Shown here piece by piece: positions 1 to 12,514 of a stretch of DNA of 64,000 bases. The stretch is from Favolaschia claudopus (lineage: Eukaryota; Basidiomycota; Agaricomycetes; Agaricales; Mycenaceae). The DNA lies in NCBI GenBank assembly GCA_037176885.1, contig JAWWNJ010000097.1, forward strand, positions 310,001-374,000, in the 5' to 3' direction. The position numbers were made by a program, and so were the translations under genes. The first letter of the stretch is position 1, and each line of letters opens with the position of its first letter. The notes beneath the pieces are model-generated. The model saw only the letters and a program-made list of their open reading frames with translations, was not told the DNA's origin and did not search any database.

Positions 1-667
1 CAATGGAGCGCGCAAAAGAACAATGGAACAAACAAGGGATGCAGGCGGAGTCAAAGAACAGCTTAGCATCAGCAGCGTCATAGGCAGATAACTTAGCAGA
101 GGAAAGAAAAAAGGACAATTGCCCGAAAAGGAGAAAAGAAAAAGGGAAAAAGAGGTTTGCTAAGGGGTTAAAAGTCATGTGACATTGGCATTTCGTCGTT
201 TAGGACCTAATGGTGGTCGGCAATGCTCCGCGAAATTCAAACTCCGACGCTGTCACTTTCCATGGTCTCGCCGTCTGCAGCATCCTACACCCCGTTTCAC
301 ATAGACTTTATATAGGGTTATATCATGGCATTGGCCTACTAATCAGAATGATTGTTGCGGATTTGCGATTTTCCTTTGTCTTCGAGCCAAACCAATAAAT
401 TTTGGACAAGATTCCCTGATTACAGTGAAATGAGAGACTTTTAGAAAATTCTGCAACAATCAATTTGGGGAGAGGTATTTAAAAGGTATTCTAACACACT
501 TTGCCTTACATTGAAGTTCACGGTTGAACCTAAGCTTTGGTTCACGGCGTTGAGTACCGAATTAGGAAATCACATAAGCGGCCCGGCCACTCCGATATAC
601 CATCAATATCTTTTCGACGCGTCTCTACGCGTCCCCTGCGCGACTCTGCGCGTTTGCCGCTGAAGGG
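1..667. other. 5' intergenic stretch, no gene seen
   Basis: A-rich start, then mixed sequence. The open frames here are short and look non-coding. A run reading TATTTAAAAGG near 476-486 could be a TATA-like element for the gene starting at 668, but its distance is long for a fungal core promoter, so this is only a possibility. Confidence 0.4.
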
Positions 668-3478
668 ATGGCGCCAACCAACGGGAGGAAGGCCAATGCA
701 CTCAACATGACCCAGAAGAGGCTTGCAAAACGAGTAATCCCACATTCTCCCGGTAGTCCTGTCACCCCGCGGCGCCGTTTCTTGATGGACCGTCTGGCTT
801 CTGTCGAACGCAAGGCAGCAGCTCTCACGTCTGAGAACATTCGGCTTCGCGAGAACAATGATTCTCTCAGCACTCGCGCCGAAAACCTGGGGCGGAAACT
901 CCACAACAAGACGCGGCAAGCCACTCGTGCTCGGGCGTCTGCGAATGAGCTTCGGGCCGAATTAAATTGCTCGAAGCACGCCAGAGCTATCCAGGCCGGC
1001 CGTCTAACGCGCCGAAAGACGGACGGCATTCAAAAAGCTTTGAAACAGGCGCGTGTTGGCGTGGAGAAACGCTGGATGAAGGGGAAGGGAGGAATTTTCA
1101 CGGAGAAGAGTCGAGAAATGGTCCGGGACCTCGTCGCGTTGAAGGTTTCACCAGAGAATATTGACCCAGTCATTCATACGGTTGGAAACGGCTTTCAATT
1201 GACGGTTGAGGATCATATAAGTGCGCGGCAGGTGGGCCGAATAATGGAGGAGGGCGGGATTGCATCGGATATACAAGTGGCCATGGAAATCAACGCGTCG
1301 AAAGGTATGTTCTAACTTTGTTGCATTCCCAATATCTTTATAAACAGTATATTAGCCATCACATTGAGCGGCGACGGCACCACGATTAAACATATCAATT
1401 ATGAAGCAAAACATGTCACCTTTCGGGACCCTCGTACCGGCAAACCCGTAACTCGAATTCTCGACATAACCTCCGCCACGGATCACACGAGCGAGTCCCA
1501 ATTTGAAGGGTGGCGTACCGTCTTGGTCGAGGGCCTGGTTGGGACCTATAACGCCTCTCCGCTTGGGCGCGCAAATCCCATCGACGTCGATGAATTTATA
1601 ACATTCATCAGAGCTTTGGGAACCGACCACGCCAACGATCAGAAAAAGCTCGCCCGCCTAATCACCGAATGGGTTCGAAATGCACGTACCGTCATGCTCG
1701 GAAAGAACTGGTTATCCAGCGCTTCAATGCAGCAGTATTTGCCAACAATTCTGGAGTTCAGCAATGACAAGATCGCTCGGGCTGGGGGTTTAGATGCTTG
1801 GAATGCGCTGTCGGAAGAAGAACAGGCGTCCCGGGACATTGAAGTATGCCAGGCGTTGTATCGCCATTTTGGGGAGCAGGAGTGGAAGAATCTTTCGGCG
1901 GAGGAGCGCTTTGAGGCGGAGTCGCTTGTATGGTGTGGGTGCTGTATGCACAAGGAGATGAACTCGGTCAAGGGGGGCGTGGAAGGGATGAAGCTGTTTT
2001 GGGAGTCGATTGGCGGGCCCGCACCGGTGAAGTTGATGAACAAAGCCAACGCATCGGCTGTCAAGAACAGCAATAGCAACTCTGCAGCGTCCGAGAAGGC
2101 TCTCGAGGCATCAGAAGGTGGTGCTGTGAAGCTGACAAGCCTGCTCGGTGCTCTGTTCAATCACAAAGACGACAAACGAGGTCAGCAAGACACTTTCAAA
2201 CTCTACTTCGAGGACGTACTTGGCTTCAAAGTTTCATGTCCTGACACCAGCAACACTCGCTTCCAATCCCACTGCGACTGCGCTATCTTCATCATCCTCT
2301 ATCTCCCCCACATTCTCCAGTTCATGTCGCATATCATGTACAACAAGGGCAAAACTGCTCTCAATCACCTCGAAGCGAATGTCCTGAAAGGTTTGCAGGA
2401 TATCCCTACCCTCACGGAGCTTGTGGTTCTTGCGCTGTATGCAAACGCAGTCAGCTACGCGTACATGCGGGTCGTACGCGCCACGGGGAACCGGCAAATG
2501 AACGCACTCGATCTTGCGGAGCTACATAAAAAGGTCATCTCATTCTGCGAAAAAATTGCTGAAAATCCCGACCTTTTACTCGCTCCGGACGCGTCATACG
2601 AGACGGGGACCCTTGACGGACAGGTATGGGAGCATCCTGAAGTCTTCTATGCGATCCAGCAGCTGAAGTCGAAGCTGCCAAACCTGACGGGCTGCTTAAA
2701 GTCCTTCTTTGTCGGGGCGGCAGACACCTGGAAACGTTTTGGCGAAGAATATCATCCAAACGGTATAATCGCCAGACTCTCAGCTGCAGCACGGGCGCTG
2801 ATCTATGTCAATCCGACTAACGACCGCAACGAGGGTGCGCTGGGGGTGCTTCGGAGAGCAGTGCGAGAAGCGGCACGGCTGTCGCTCAGTGTTCATAACG
2901 CGAAGTCAAAATATACCGTCAATGACACCCGACAGTTTCTTCAAAGTCCGGCTGTCACTGAAGCTTTTCGAGCGTGGTTACGAGCGGAGGCAAGGAGCCG
3001 GATTGACTCTGGAAGGGACAGGAAGTGTCGGGCGAAGATTGTGGAGCACGAGAAGGTTGTGGCGGCGGAGAAAGAAGCAGCCGAGGTGAAAAGGAAGGCA
3101 CGAGCGGCTGAGGTTTTGGCGGAACTCCAGGCTTTGAAGCCCATCCTGGATGCGGACTACATTGAGGCGAACCACAAGGGTATTACCACCACGGAGCTCA
3201 TCAAGAACATCAATTGGCATCGCCAGTTCGTCGAGGTGGGCATTATTCCGGCCAAGACACTCATCAGCAAAATGCCGAAAGAATCCAAAGTTCGACAATT
3301 AATCGCGGCTGTCGAGCGTTATAACAAGCAGATTCTCCCAAGATTACAGATGCTGGCGTTGGCGGCGATGACGGCAGGGGCCTCAGACAACGACGGAGTC
3401 GACGGGATACCAATAGTCGACAGTTGGGATGCAGAGGACGAGGCACTTGAAGACGACATGCTGGATGACTATGATTGA
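668..3478 (+). CDS. Transposase-like protein of an Agaricomycete repeat family
   Basis: Two exons, 668-1304 and 1356-3478, close in phase around a 51-nt intron (donor GTATGT, acceptor TTAG) and give about 919 aa. Residues about 40-110 are a charged coiled-coil-like stretch rich in Arg, Glu and Asn. Across the splice the frame reads into LSGDGTTIKHINYE, followed about 160 residues later by WCGCCMHKEMN. Near the C-terminal third comes NDRNEGALGVLRRAVREAA, and the protein ends in an acidic tail. I recognise this pattern as a multi-copy Agaricomycete family. The early Asp in SGDGTT, the H-E-N cluster and the late Glu would suit a DDE/RNase-H-like transposase core, but that assignment is inference. 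The frame is open across both exons, so the copy may be intact. Inverted repeats lie just downstream, but none was found bracketing this gene. Confidence 0.7.
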
Positions 3479-3619
3479 TTGAAAACTCACTAGATATACC
3501 CTAATTCGATGTATAGTTGCATTTATAATACTTTACAGGCCATCAATCGGCGTAATATTGTGCACTGAGCAAAGGAATGAGGGGGACGGTGAAGATCAAG
3601 TGGCGTGAGACAGGTTATT

Positions 3620-4496
3620 GCTGAACCTTTAGGTTCGGCTACTTACAGGTGGGGAGACGTTTGCTTTTGTACACTTTTCGTAATCCCGATTTGGTCATAA
3701 TTTGTCATTTTCTATGTGTCACATCAAGGATTCGAATTTCAGGCCGTGATGCCTTGCGTAGCCGGCAACGGCATTGGCCGGCAGCCTCATGCCGACAAAC
3801 AGTCCTTTTTGATATGCACACCAGACCCAGACACTGCAACAGGAAACATACAATGCATATATTGGACATAGAGAAAGCTGTTCTTTGGTTTGCGGTGTCA
3901 TAATTACTGTTTCCTTCATTTGAGGTGATTTATATGACTTGCCGCGGTAGCCGACCCGGCAGGATTGCAATTTTTATTTTGAAAAGCCTCAAGATTTTCT
4001 GGAACAGTTGCAATGAGTAATTTTGGTCTATAACACAAAGGTCTTTGCTACAGCCCAGAATTCCAGACAAACAACCAGCGCTCAAGCAGCCTGGCAATCA
4101 CTAATGCCGTTGCCGGCTACGCCAGGCCTCAGTCCCAAAACTGGTCATCCTTATCACTCTCATCAAAGGTTGAATGAACACTGTCCAATGTTTTTTTGCA
4201 GAAATTCAAGTAGAAGAAGAAAGGCCGCAGTGAAGGCTCTGCAGATGCTGTCTGTTTGTAATGGGCAATGGGAATTGAGCCCACCCGTCCGTGAGATATC
4301 AGCTTGCGCCGGCTGATATGCCATCGGCAGGAGGGATTACTGAGCAGAATTTGAGTTGGCAACCTTGCTTGCCAAGTACGTAGAATTATCTAAATTTTAA
4401 GTTTCGGATGGGGAAAAATGTAGAAGAAAAAATTACATCTCTGAGCAGCAAGACATATTTGCCAGAAAGAAGGTAAAAAGGACCTAAAGGTTCAGC
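3620..4496. mobile_element. Possible non-autonomous element with nested inverted repeats
   Basis: Outer arms are a 15-bp inverted pair: GCTGAACCTTTAGGT at 3620-3634 and its reverse complement at 4482-4496. Inside, a perfect 20-bp inverted pair lies at 3756-3775 and 4103-4122 (GCGTAGCCGGCAACGGCATT). No coding frame inside looks real. I could not identify a target-site duplication, so the outer boundary is uncertain. A solo foldback or MITE is the simplest reading. Confidence 0.5.
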
Positions 4497-7400
4497 TCTC
4501 GCCTCGAAGAGGCCCAATCCCTCGTCATGTCATGGATTTCCCAATGCGGCAATACCATCTTTCCCGTCACCGATTTTTGGCAGCGTTGCCGACCACCATA
4601 ATTAGGAACCCACAACAACCCACTTACGTTAGTGGGAATTTTTTTATTTTCACCCACCGACACCAGTATCGAGCCCCACAGATGAGCAGAAATACCGTCA
4701 ATCGGCATTCAAGTCGGTCACTCATTCCACCTGTCATTCCCGCGATTCGGACAAGTGAAAAACATGAAAGGACTACAAATCGGCGTTATTCCGCGAGAGG
4801 TGTCAATGGGTACGCAGCGACTAGGCTGTAAAGGAATGACCCACCACATCTGTGCAAAGAGAAAGACCAGTCATCAAACGATGCTCCAAAGCACAGAAGA
4901 AGACATGTACGAAGATCTTAAGATCCGCGTATACTTACCCTCAATCCCTTCTACCCGGTCCATCCGTACACTCCTGTCCTGAGTCCACCGATTCAACTGC
5001 TTCACACCTTCGTACGACATCCATCCCTAACCATTACAGAAGAAGAAGAAAAGTCCGCCCAAGCCGCCAATGATCTTGATCGATCTCGAGAACAGCCAGG
5101 TCAGGCACGGCGACGACGACAATGAGGGATTCGTCGCGACAACGACCTCAGCAGCAGCATTAAGCTCTCATGTCGACCACATCTCCACCGAAGCCCGGGA
5201 GCACAGCTGCACCTGCGAGAAAGACGCCCCGTCGAAAACCGCTTGCATGTACATGGAAGGAAAACGTACCAAAAACTCCACATCTGTCGCAGCGGAGGCG
5301 TCGGAACGGCGATCACCGCAAGAGACCCTCATTCTCATTCTCCTTCCCGCTCTCCACCCCCTCCTCGGAATTCTCCTCCCCCGCTCTTCCACCTTCTCCT
5401 CCGCCTTCATCCGCTCCCCAATCACGACGAGGGTCATCGAGCAACAGCCCCACCCGCTGAACGGGAAGGTCGAGCAGCCGAGTGTGAAGACCACAAGTCG
5501 TAGTCGTCGAACGTCAGACATAGCGGGCAAGACAGTATGCCGCTGGAGATGTCAAGTTCCTCCTCAATCTCCTGCCGCACTTCCCTCGCCCTCCTGGGCA
5601 TCCACTCCCACACTCCCCGCCCTTAACCCTGTGCGTACCGTTCATCACTTTCACCTCATCCACCTTCTCCTCTCCCGCCCTCGACCTCCCTCGCCCCTAG
5701 CTTGTACCTATATGGTCATCCACCACGGTCCCTCGAAAGGAATCCAGACGTCACCATCCGGTCCCGCCCACGAACGTCGTTTATCGATGATCGATGCGAA
5801 CGCCGAGATCTCGGGGCGGCGGGGGGAAGGTGCGCGGGATGGCGGGTAAGACCCTCACCATCCACATCCACCCCTTACCATCCTCACCCGTCGCACCCTT
5901 CACCACCTGCACTTCAGTCGCCTCCCCGCCCTCGCTCCCCCTGACTTGTCCACATATCATCATCCACCATCTTCCCTCGAAACGTCGTTTATCGCTTGTC
6001 GTTGTGAATGCCGAAGTGTCGGAGAGGCGGGAGAAGGTGCGCAAGCTGGCGGGTTTGTAAGACAGACACCAAACGCGCAGGCGCAGGGTTGGGAGGGATG
6101 TGGAGGCGCGGTATGAGGTGGGAGAAGAGAGCGGACCGAGGTTAGATGAAAGGGGACGAGCTGGGGGCAGAGACGAGAGCAGCGCTCGCGGAAAAAGAGG
6201 AGGTCCAGGAGGACGCAGGTAGAGGCGGAGATGGAGGTCGAGGTCAAAGTCGAGGTCGACATGAGATGGAAACGAAGGTATGGCGGAGCTGCCCGAGGTA
6301 GTCAGCACCAGCACTATTCAAGTCTAAGAAAGACAGACGTACGTCGATGAATGTAGGAGAGCGTTTAGGCGAGCCTAACGCCGCCTACGATGGACGCAGG
6401 CGGGGTCATACCAGCACGGGGGGTGGTGCAGCCAAGAAAAAGAGACAAGAATGTCCCGAGACGAGACGCTGGAGAGGAGAAGTACCGGTGACGGCGGCGG
6501 TGCGGGGAACGTTACTGCTACATCCTCGATGTGTGCGTAACGCAAATGCCTGACGCCACTTCAGGAACTAGGGGCATCATGATCAGCTGCTTGGGAAGAA
6601 AAGGAAAGCGAAGACGACTTACCCTTCCCGGATGTGAAGAAGGAAGGATACAGTCGATACAGTCCGGCCCATGGGGTTGAGAGGCTACAGCTGCGTAGCG
6701 TGGACACGGCGCTCCCGAGGATACACGAGCGCACGGGGTCGAGGGCGAAGACAGTCAGAGGGCATCTATGACCAGAGCATGCACACAGTGGGCCGGAAAG
6801 CTACAGAAAAGCATCGTCAGCACCGGTCTGCAACGTACGGACGGAAAGGACGTACGTTCCCAATCCAGTCGCATTATTGAAGAGTGAAGGGGCTCAAGCA
6901 GAGGTAAGGTATTGCTATTCCAAGACGAGGGGCATCGGCGAGAGGTCGTCAGTCGGCTGTGCGTGGATGGACTATCAGAATCGTCAGCATGGAATACATA
7001 CGAATTGAAATGAGCGTACCAGAAGTAGCATGTTCTTTGAGGATATAGTATGTAGTCGTCGTTGCTGGTAGAACGGGGATGTCGTTGGGAGAGTGGAAGC
7101 AAGGCTGAGAGTTGTGCAGAGCAAAGATGAGCGCGAGCTTACAACGCAGCAGCGTAGAGTAGACGTACCGTACATCCTGCCCCTGTGTCTAACCGAAGAA
7201 GCGCCTGATTATCGTATAGTTTACCTAGAGTCCAGCGTGGAGGGGATGCGGCATCCCCAAGGGAAGGTGTGGCGAGGACGAAAACCAGAGAGGAGTAGAA
7301 GATTGACGATGGAGAGAGGCTAAAGCGACGGAGAAAAGTAAGAGTAAAAGTCAGCGGAGGATGTCGGGAAGAGACATGTCCAGCATACGTACAGATTTCT

Positions 7401-7600
7401 CATACGCTCCTCCCATGCTACTCTCGTTTTCCGAAGGCGTTTGCCATACCGCTGAGTATGGAAAATTTGAGCATTTGAATGGCATGAAGCAGCAAGAAGG
7501 TAAGCGGGCGAGTTCCGAAGTCATAGCACGGCGAGATCTAGACTTTCACTGCCGTCGTATAGGCCACAAGTCGTCGACACCGACTTGAAAGACCTTCGCT
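4497..7600. other. Gene-poor, low-complexity region with an internal tandem duplication
   Basis: Pyrimidine-rich on the plus strand at about 5320-5700 and purine-rich after 6100, so both strands have long frames that are probably compositional. Two stretches, about 5700-5850 and 5940-6060, are diverged tandem copies. Both run from a CATCCACCA... block into a segment that reads RRLSMIDANAEISGRR in the first and RRLSLVVVNAEVSERR in the second, and both end in a stop soon after. This could be a duplicated 3' coding end of an unrecognised gene, now decayed. I do not support a full gene model here. Confidence 0.4.
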
Positions 7601-8470
7601 GGCCGATTTCCGCCTCGAGGACTTGTGAATTTTGCCAGAACGGCATATTGTCGTCAAAATTTCGTATTTTGGAGGCAAATTTTGGGCGGTTGCAGCAAAA
7701 TGGCTGAATAAATCCGTCGGGCTCGGCCATTGCGTCGGATGCGGGGGACGACGTCGAAGACTCCGAGAGTTCCGATTCCCGAAGAGGGCGGCGTCCGTTT
7801 GGAACAACGGCAAACGAGATCTAGTCGCACGTGCCCCTGGGAACAACAGTCTTCGGCCGACATCTGCGACCCTGGTTGATTCAAAACCTCCACCTCGACT
7901 GTTTCGAGCTAAACTCTTGCCTCTCTTGCTTCGTTGACTTCTTTTCTTCAAACTCGAGGCTTTGTCATTTCCGTGGCTCTATTCTGAATCCCCTGGCCGA
8001 ATCCTTCTTCTCCTTTCTACATGCCGTGCTCAAATGAGTCTGATATGCCAATGGTCAAGGGGAATCAGCTGGAAAATCGGGGTCTGACTACGGTTTGACG
8101 GCAGACGCTCAGGTTGTCATCAAGTATACATCTGTAACACATTTTCAAGCATCTCGAAGGTCGTTATACGCCGATGCATATTTTCGTCGGGTACCCGTGT
8201 TGTGCGGTGTTCCAAACGCGCTCTCCAAGCGTGAGCTTCTCGGTATAACGTTCAAGGTGCATATTGAAATGCATTGTAGGCATCGCTATCTGGCGTAAAC
8301 TCCCCTGCAAGGCCAAGGCTCTGTAGTAAGTATCGAATTTCCGATACGTCGGTGCCAAACGTTTCACTGATCATGATTCGCGCGATTCGGTCCTCCCTCA
8401 ACCCATTAAAAGACAGAACTGCACGAACATAGCTCAACAGTTCTCCACTCAATTCCACGCCGGAACCAAA
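7601..8470. other. Intergenic, upstream of peroxidase gene
   Basis: Short overlapping frames on both strands at 7630-7950 have no recognisable domain. The 8100-8470 part directly precedes the peroxidase ATG and presumably holds its promoter; no clear TATA box was seen. Confidence 0.35.
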
Positions 8471-10659
8471 ATGCGTTCCTTTCGGCTTGCACTACTGACG
8501 TCAACATGTCTAGCAACTTCCTACGCGTATATTTGGCCCTCCCCAATGCTCGACGAACTCGAATCTACTCTCTATGAGATACTTCCAAGCGCCGCCAGCA
8601 CCATCTCGGCTTTCATCCAGCCGTGCGATACATTCACTGGGATTGCGTTGGATGATACCACGGGGCTAGGAACAGGACGATCTAACATCGCGGATTGGGT
8701 ACGAACGGTGAGTTTATCTCTAGGTACTTTCCTGAATTTTTATAGCTGACCCGTCGTATTCTTCACGTCGTGAAGGCCTACCATGATATGGCAACGCACA
8801 ACGTTGCCGATGGCACCGGCGGACTAGATGCGTCGATCCGGTTCGAGGAGGAACAAGCGCGGGCGGAGGTACTTTCCATTGACTTGACCCTATTTTAAGT
8901 AATAGCAAAGAATCCCACACTGACGCATCTCTCTTCGCTTGCAGAATGTCGGTAATGGATTCTCCAACACTATCAATGTATTGGCTGGCTTTTCCACTCG
9001 CTATACTTCCAGTACGAAATCAATTCATTTGTCGGTGTTTTCGTAGTGACTAACTATTTGTTCGCAGTTGCAGATACAATCGCACTCGGATTGGTTTTTG
9101 GTGTCGAATTCTGGTGAGATTCATCCTCTCCTTTCCTTATTCCTCGCGGTAACCTAACTAAATCAGCGGCGGTCCGCGAGTCCCCTTCCGCGGCGGACGT
9201 ATTGATGCCACGGAACCTAATTTGCCGGGTGTCCCTGAACCTGAGCAGACACTCGACTCGCACATCGCTTCGTTCGCGAGACAAGGATTCACGCAAGAGG
9301 AGATGATTGGACTGGTTGCATGCGGGTGCGTCAGTTTCGTCGGTTTGAATTATGGGTTCACTGATTTTGTCTTCATTCATTAGGCACACATTCGGAGGTG
9401 TCCAACACGCTCCATTCCACGACATCGTGCCAGAATTAAATGACTCAGACAATACAGCGTCTGTCGCACATTTCGATACAACGGATGTTCATTTTGATAA
9501 CAACATGTGCGGACATATCTCCTCTCTTCTTCTCAGATATTCTCGGAGGGCGATGACCTAAACTTGTTATTCCTACAGCGCAACGGAGTATATGGCTGGC
9601 ACGACTAAAAATCCTCTCGTCGTCGGCTTCAACGCCACCACGAATTCAGATAAGAGAATTTTTGGCAGTGACGGGAATGTTACGATGCGCTCGTACGTCC
9701 TCCAATTTCTTGTTACTTCCAAGTTACTTCATTCGAGTATTCTGTAGATTTGCCGACTCGCCCAAGCTATTTGCTTCACGCTGCAGCGAATTGTTTGCGC
9801 GCATGATCGACACTGTTCCAAAGGGAGTACAGCTCAGCGAGGTGATCACACCTTTACCCGTTAAGCCTGGACGGATTGAATTCACGCTTGATGGCGATAT
9901 CCTCCAATTTACCGGCGACGTCAGAGTAAGTGATCGCGATGAAAACATACCTCGAGTGATTGATTGTTCTCGCAATAGTTCTGGAATCTACCCTCCAACC
10001 CCAACCGCGTCGCCCTCCTCCTCTGGTCTGACCACCTCGGCGCAACGCACAACAGCACCCTCCTCCCTTCCCTCATCTCAACAACAGATTACCCACAAGG
10101 TGTAGCTACGTACTACACTTTGGGCGCCGAGGACTTCAGCGGAATTTCTCTCGATGCTAAAGCGGGTATCGTCAATATGCGATTTATGCTTGACGGGGAA
10201 TTGCAGACACAACAGGACACTGAAGCGGGGGTTGACTTTGCAGTTCAGGATGCAGTGGTGTTTTCTACGAGTTCGTGTTTCTTTGAGAATAATGAGACGG
10301 CGAGGTATAACATGGCGGTGCGTTTCGGTTGCATTCTTCTCTTTCTTCTTCGATTCCATCTCATGATCACCCCTTGCGCATACTGACGCCACCGGGATCT
10401 GTAGGTCCGCAACACCGCCAAGGTCAAATCCGTTTACATCGAAACTGAAATGCGCGACTCGTCCTCGCACATCGGCGTCACCGAAACCGACTTCTTCTCG
10501 CCCGACCCCAACGCACCGGTGAATGCAGCGTACACGATATGGACGCTGAACGTGGCTGGGTCGGGTTTCAATCGGTATGTCGGGGCGGAGATCGACGGTG
10601 TGAAGTATACGGTGCTGCAGTTGCTTAGTTTGTTTGCGTTGCCGAGTTGTACATCTTGA
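8471..10659 (+). CDS. Secreted fungal heme peroxidase
   Basis: Ten exons: 8471-8707, 8776-8868, 8945-9011, 9068-9113, 9167-9325, 9384-9506, 9579-9692, 9748-9925, 9979-10317, 10405-10659. All nine introns are GT-AG and every phase closes, giving 536 aa. The N-terminus has a basic-hydrophobic signal peptide (cleavage probably near residue 20). The plant/fungal peroxidase superfamily signatures are intact. The distal side WVRTAYHDMATH supplies the catalytic Arg and His; the proximal side GLVACGHTFGG supplies the heme-ligand His. The enzyme should reduce hydrogen peroxide in the secretory path or outside the cell. It is longer than a classical class II ligninase (about 340-370 aa), with an extra C-terminal half of about 200 residues, as in a broad basidiomycete heme-peroxidase group. 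The very C-terminus is hydrophobic, so a membrane or GPI anchor is possible. The gene is tail to tail with an F-box-like gene. Confidence 0.92.
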
Positions 10660-12042
10660 AGGATTGAAGTTCTATTGTGGGTTCGGGTTTAATTCGAGTT
10701 TCAGATGGAATGCGCGATATACAATGCACTTCGTATTTGGGACAATGATAATGACTAAAGGTTGGGTAACAGACCCTGGAGCAAAACATTTGAGACTTGA
10801 AGACGGAAAGTGGAACCAAACAGCGTACCCGCAGCCAAACGTCGGTCATCCCATACGAGCGGTAGACCAAATGGAACTGTATCTTGAAGTGGCGATTAAA
10901 ACAAACGATAATCGGGATCAAGTTTCTCGAACTTACTTTGTTTTCGGCAGCGATGGTAGGAAACCAGTCCCTGACCTTCTCCTCCGCCCCTTTGGTGTCC
11001 AAATGAAATTCAAGTTCAACTCGAACATCTCTCGAGGCCAGGGATAGCAAAATCCGATCGATCTTGGCGCATTCCTCCTTGTTATATCGAAGCAGACCGT
11101 TACTCAACCCTAACACGACGATTTGGATCGGGTTTGCGGGTGAAATCGAGGCGAGGGTACACCGAACATCAGATTCGGCGCCTCCGAATCCGCCTTGGAT
11201 CATACCCAGACGAAGAACGGCGAGATTTTTGAAGGGGGATAGATCTAATTCGCCCAGCTAGACCGGGTAAGCGGCAAAGTAAAAGGAATCAACTGAAAAA
11301 TTCATACCCAGAAATTGCTATCCACAATTCGGATGCTCTCCTGCGCGGCCTGTGGGAGAGAGTCCCACCAGATCGCTCCAGAGCCCCATATGCCCAACAC
11401 CTTCAACTCGGAAATATCGAGTGGGTACAATGCCGCCTGGTTTAGGTGGTGCTGCAGTGGGTCTTCTCCGCCGGAGATCTCGAGTTGGAGGGACGTTAGG
11501 CGAATGAAGGGCGGCTTTTCGGGAAGAGAAGAGGCGGAATCTGCCAGCGATTCCTCGTAGTCCTCTCGGCATGACAATTCGAGATGCTGAATCGTGGGAC
11601 AAAGCACCAGAAACTTCAAAGACGCCGAAAATCGACTGGAGGTGTCGAGGTGCAGCGTCCGCAGCGTAGGCAACGAGAGCAAGGGACGATAAAGGTCGGA
11701 TGCCACTGAGACATTCTTTATGTAGAATCGGAGAGTGTGTAGATGCGTGAAGGTTACTGCGTCCAAATTTTGTATCAAAGTAGGCCAGTGGCCCATGCTG
11801 AGGTCTCTGAGGTGGTGGCCAAGATGAGGGGAGTCCGACAGTGCATTGCAGAATTTCCGAGCGGCACGATCAGAGCGAGAGGGAACGGACGTCAGATTCG
11901 GGATACGGAAAAGCTCGGATTGCGCCGGGTTGACCCAAGAACGCGCCACGAGGGAGCAGCTACGCAGATCTGCAGGTGAATCGGAGAGAAAGGCGATGCA
12001 AAGGTCCAGAAGTTCTTGAATGCGGAGGGGGTTCGAAGACAT
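10625..12042 (-). CDS. F-box/LRR-like protein
   Basis: Exon 1 is 12042-11308. A 50-nt intron (donor GTATGA, acceptor TCTAG) joins it in phase 0 to 11257-10937. A further likely intron, 10936-10877 (donor GTAAGT), keeps the frame to the stop at 10625. Residues 1-50 follow the degenerate F-box pattern of Agaricomycetes (IQELLDLCIAFL, then RSCSLVARSWVNPAQSELFR). The rest is leucine-rich with HLHTLRFY, LPTLRTLHL and IQHLELS repeats. Such proteins normally act as substrate adaptors in SCF ubiquitin ligases; for this one that is family inference. The end is less certain than the start: as drawn the last 35 bp overlap the convergent peroxidase gene, and a shorter terminal exon would remove the overlap. 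Confidence 0.8.
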
Positions 12043-12514
12043 TCAGTACGTCTATTCGTCAATCAGCACCCTGAAATATAAATTTTGTGAGTGAATTCAA
12101 GTTGTGGAACTACAGTTCATCAGCGAACGATCACTCACAGTTCAAAGATGAGATCTTCCTGTAATCCGAAATCCGTCTGCGAGCCTGGAGTCCCCCAGGG
12201 TTTACCGTATCTCTGAACTGGACGAGGAGGAAAGGAAGCAAGAGTGTTCGCTAATCAATCGGATCATCTCCGATAAGACTCCGGTTCTGTTTTTTCGGAA
12301 TTGCACCCTACATATTATTTATACATCCTCAATTGATCAGTTCATCCCTTCGCTCTTTCGAGCGTAATTTTGGGTAATTGACGCGGACACTCATTGTAAT
12401 ATCAGCCACAAATATTAATGTATTATCGTGCAGTGTGTATTGGTTCAAATCGACCTCGTGAGTACTTAGCTATCCGAAGCTCATCTTGACCCCTCACGCG
12501 ACGATGCAAATACT
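12043..12514. other. Intergenic between F-box-like gene and cysteine-rich gene
   Basis: Upstream region of the minus-strand F-box-like gene and downstream region of the cysteine-rich gene. No convincing coding frame, RNA gene or repeat was seen. Confidence 0.4.

Noticed and set aside
5070..5849. A 259-codon plus-strand frame
   Set aside because: It lies in a pyrimidine-rich stretch where all three frames and the opposite strand are also open. The product is low-complexity, with no domain.
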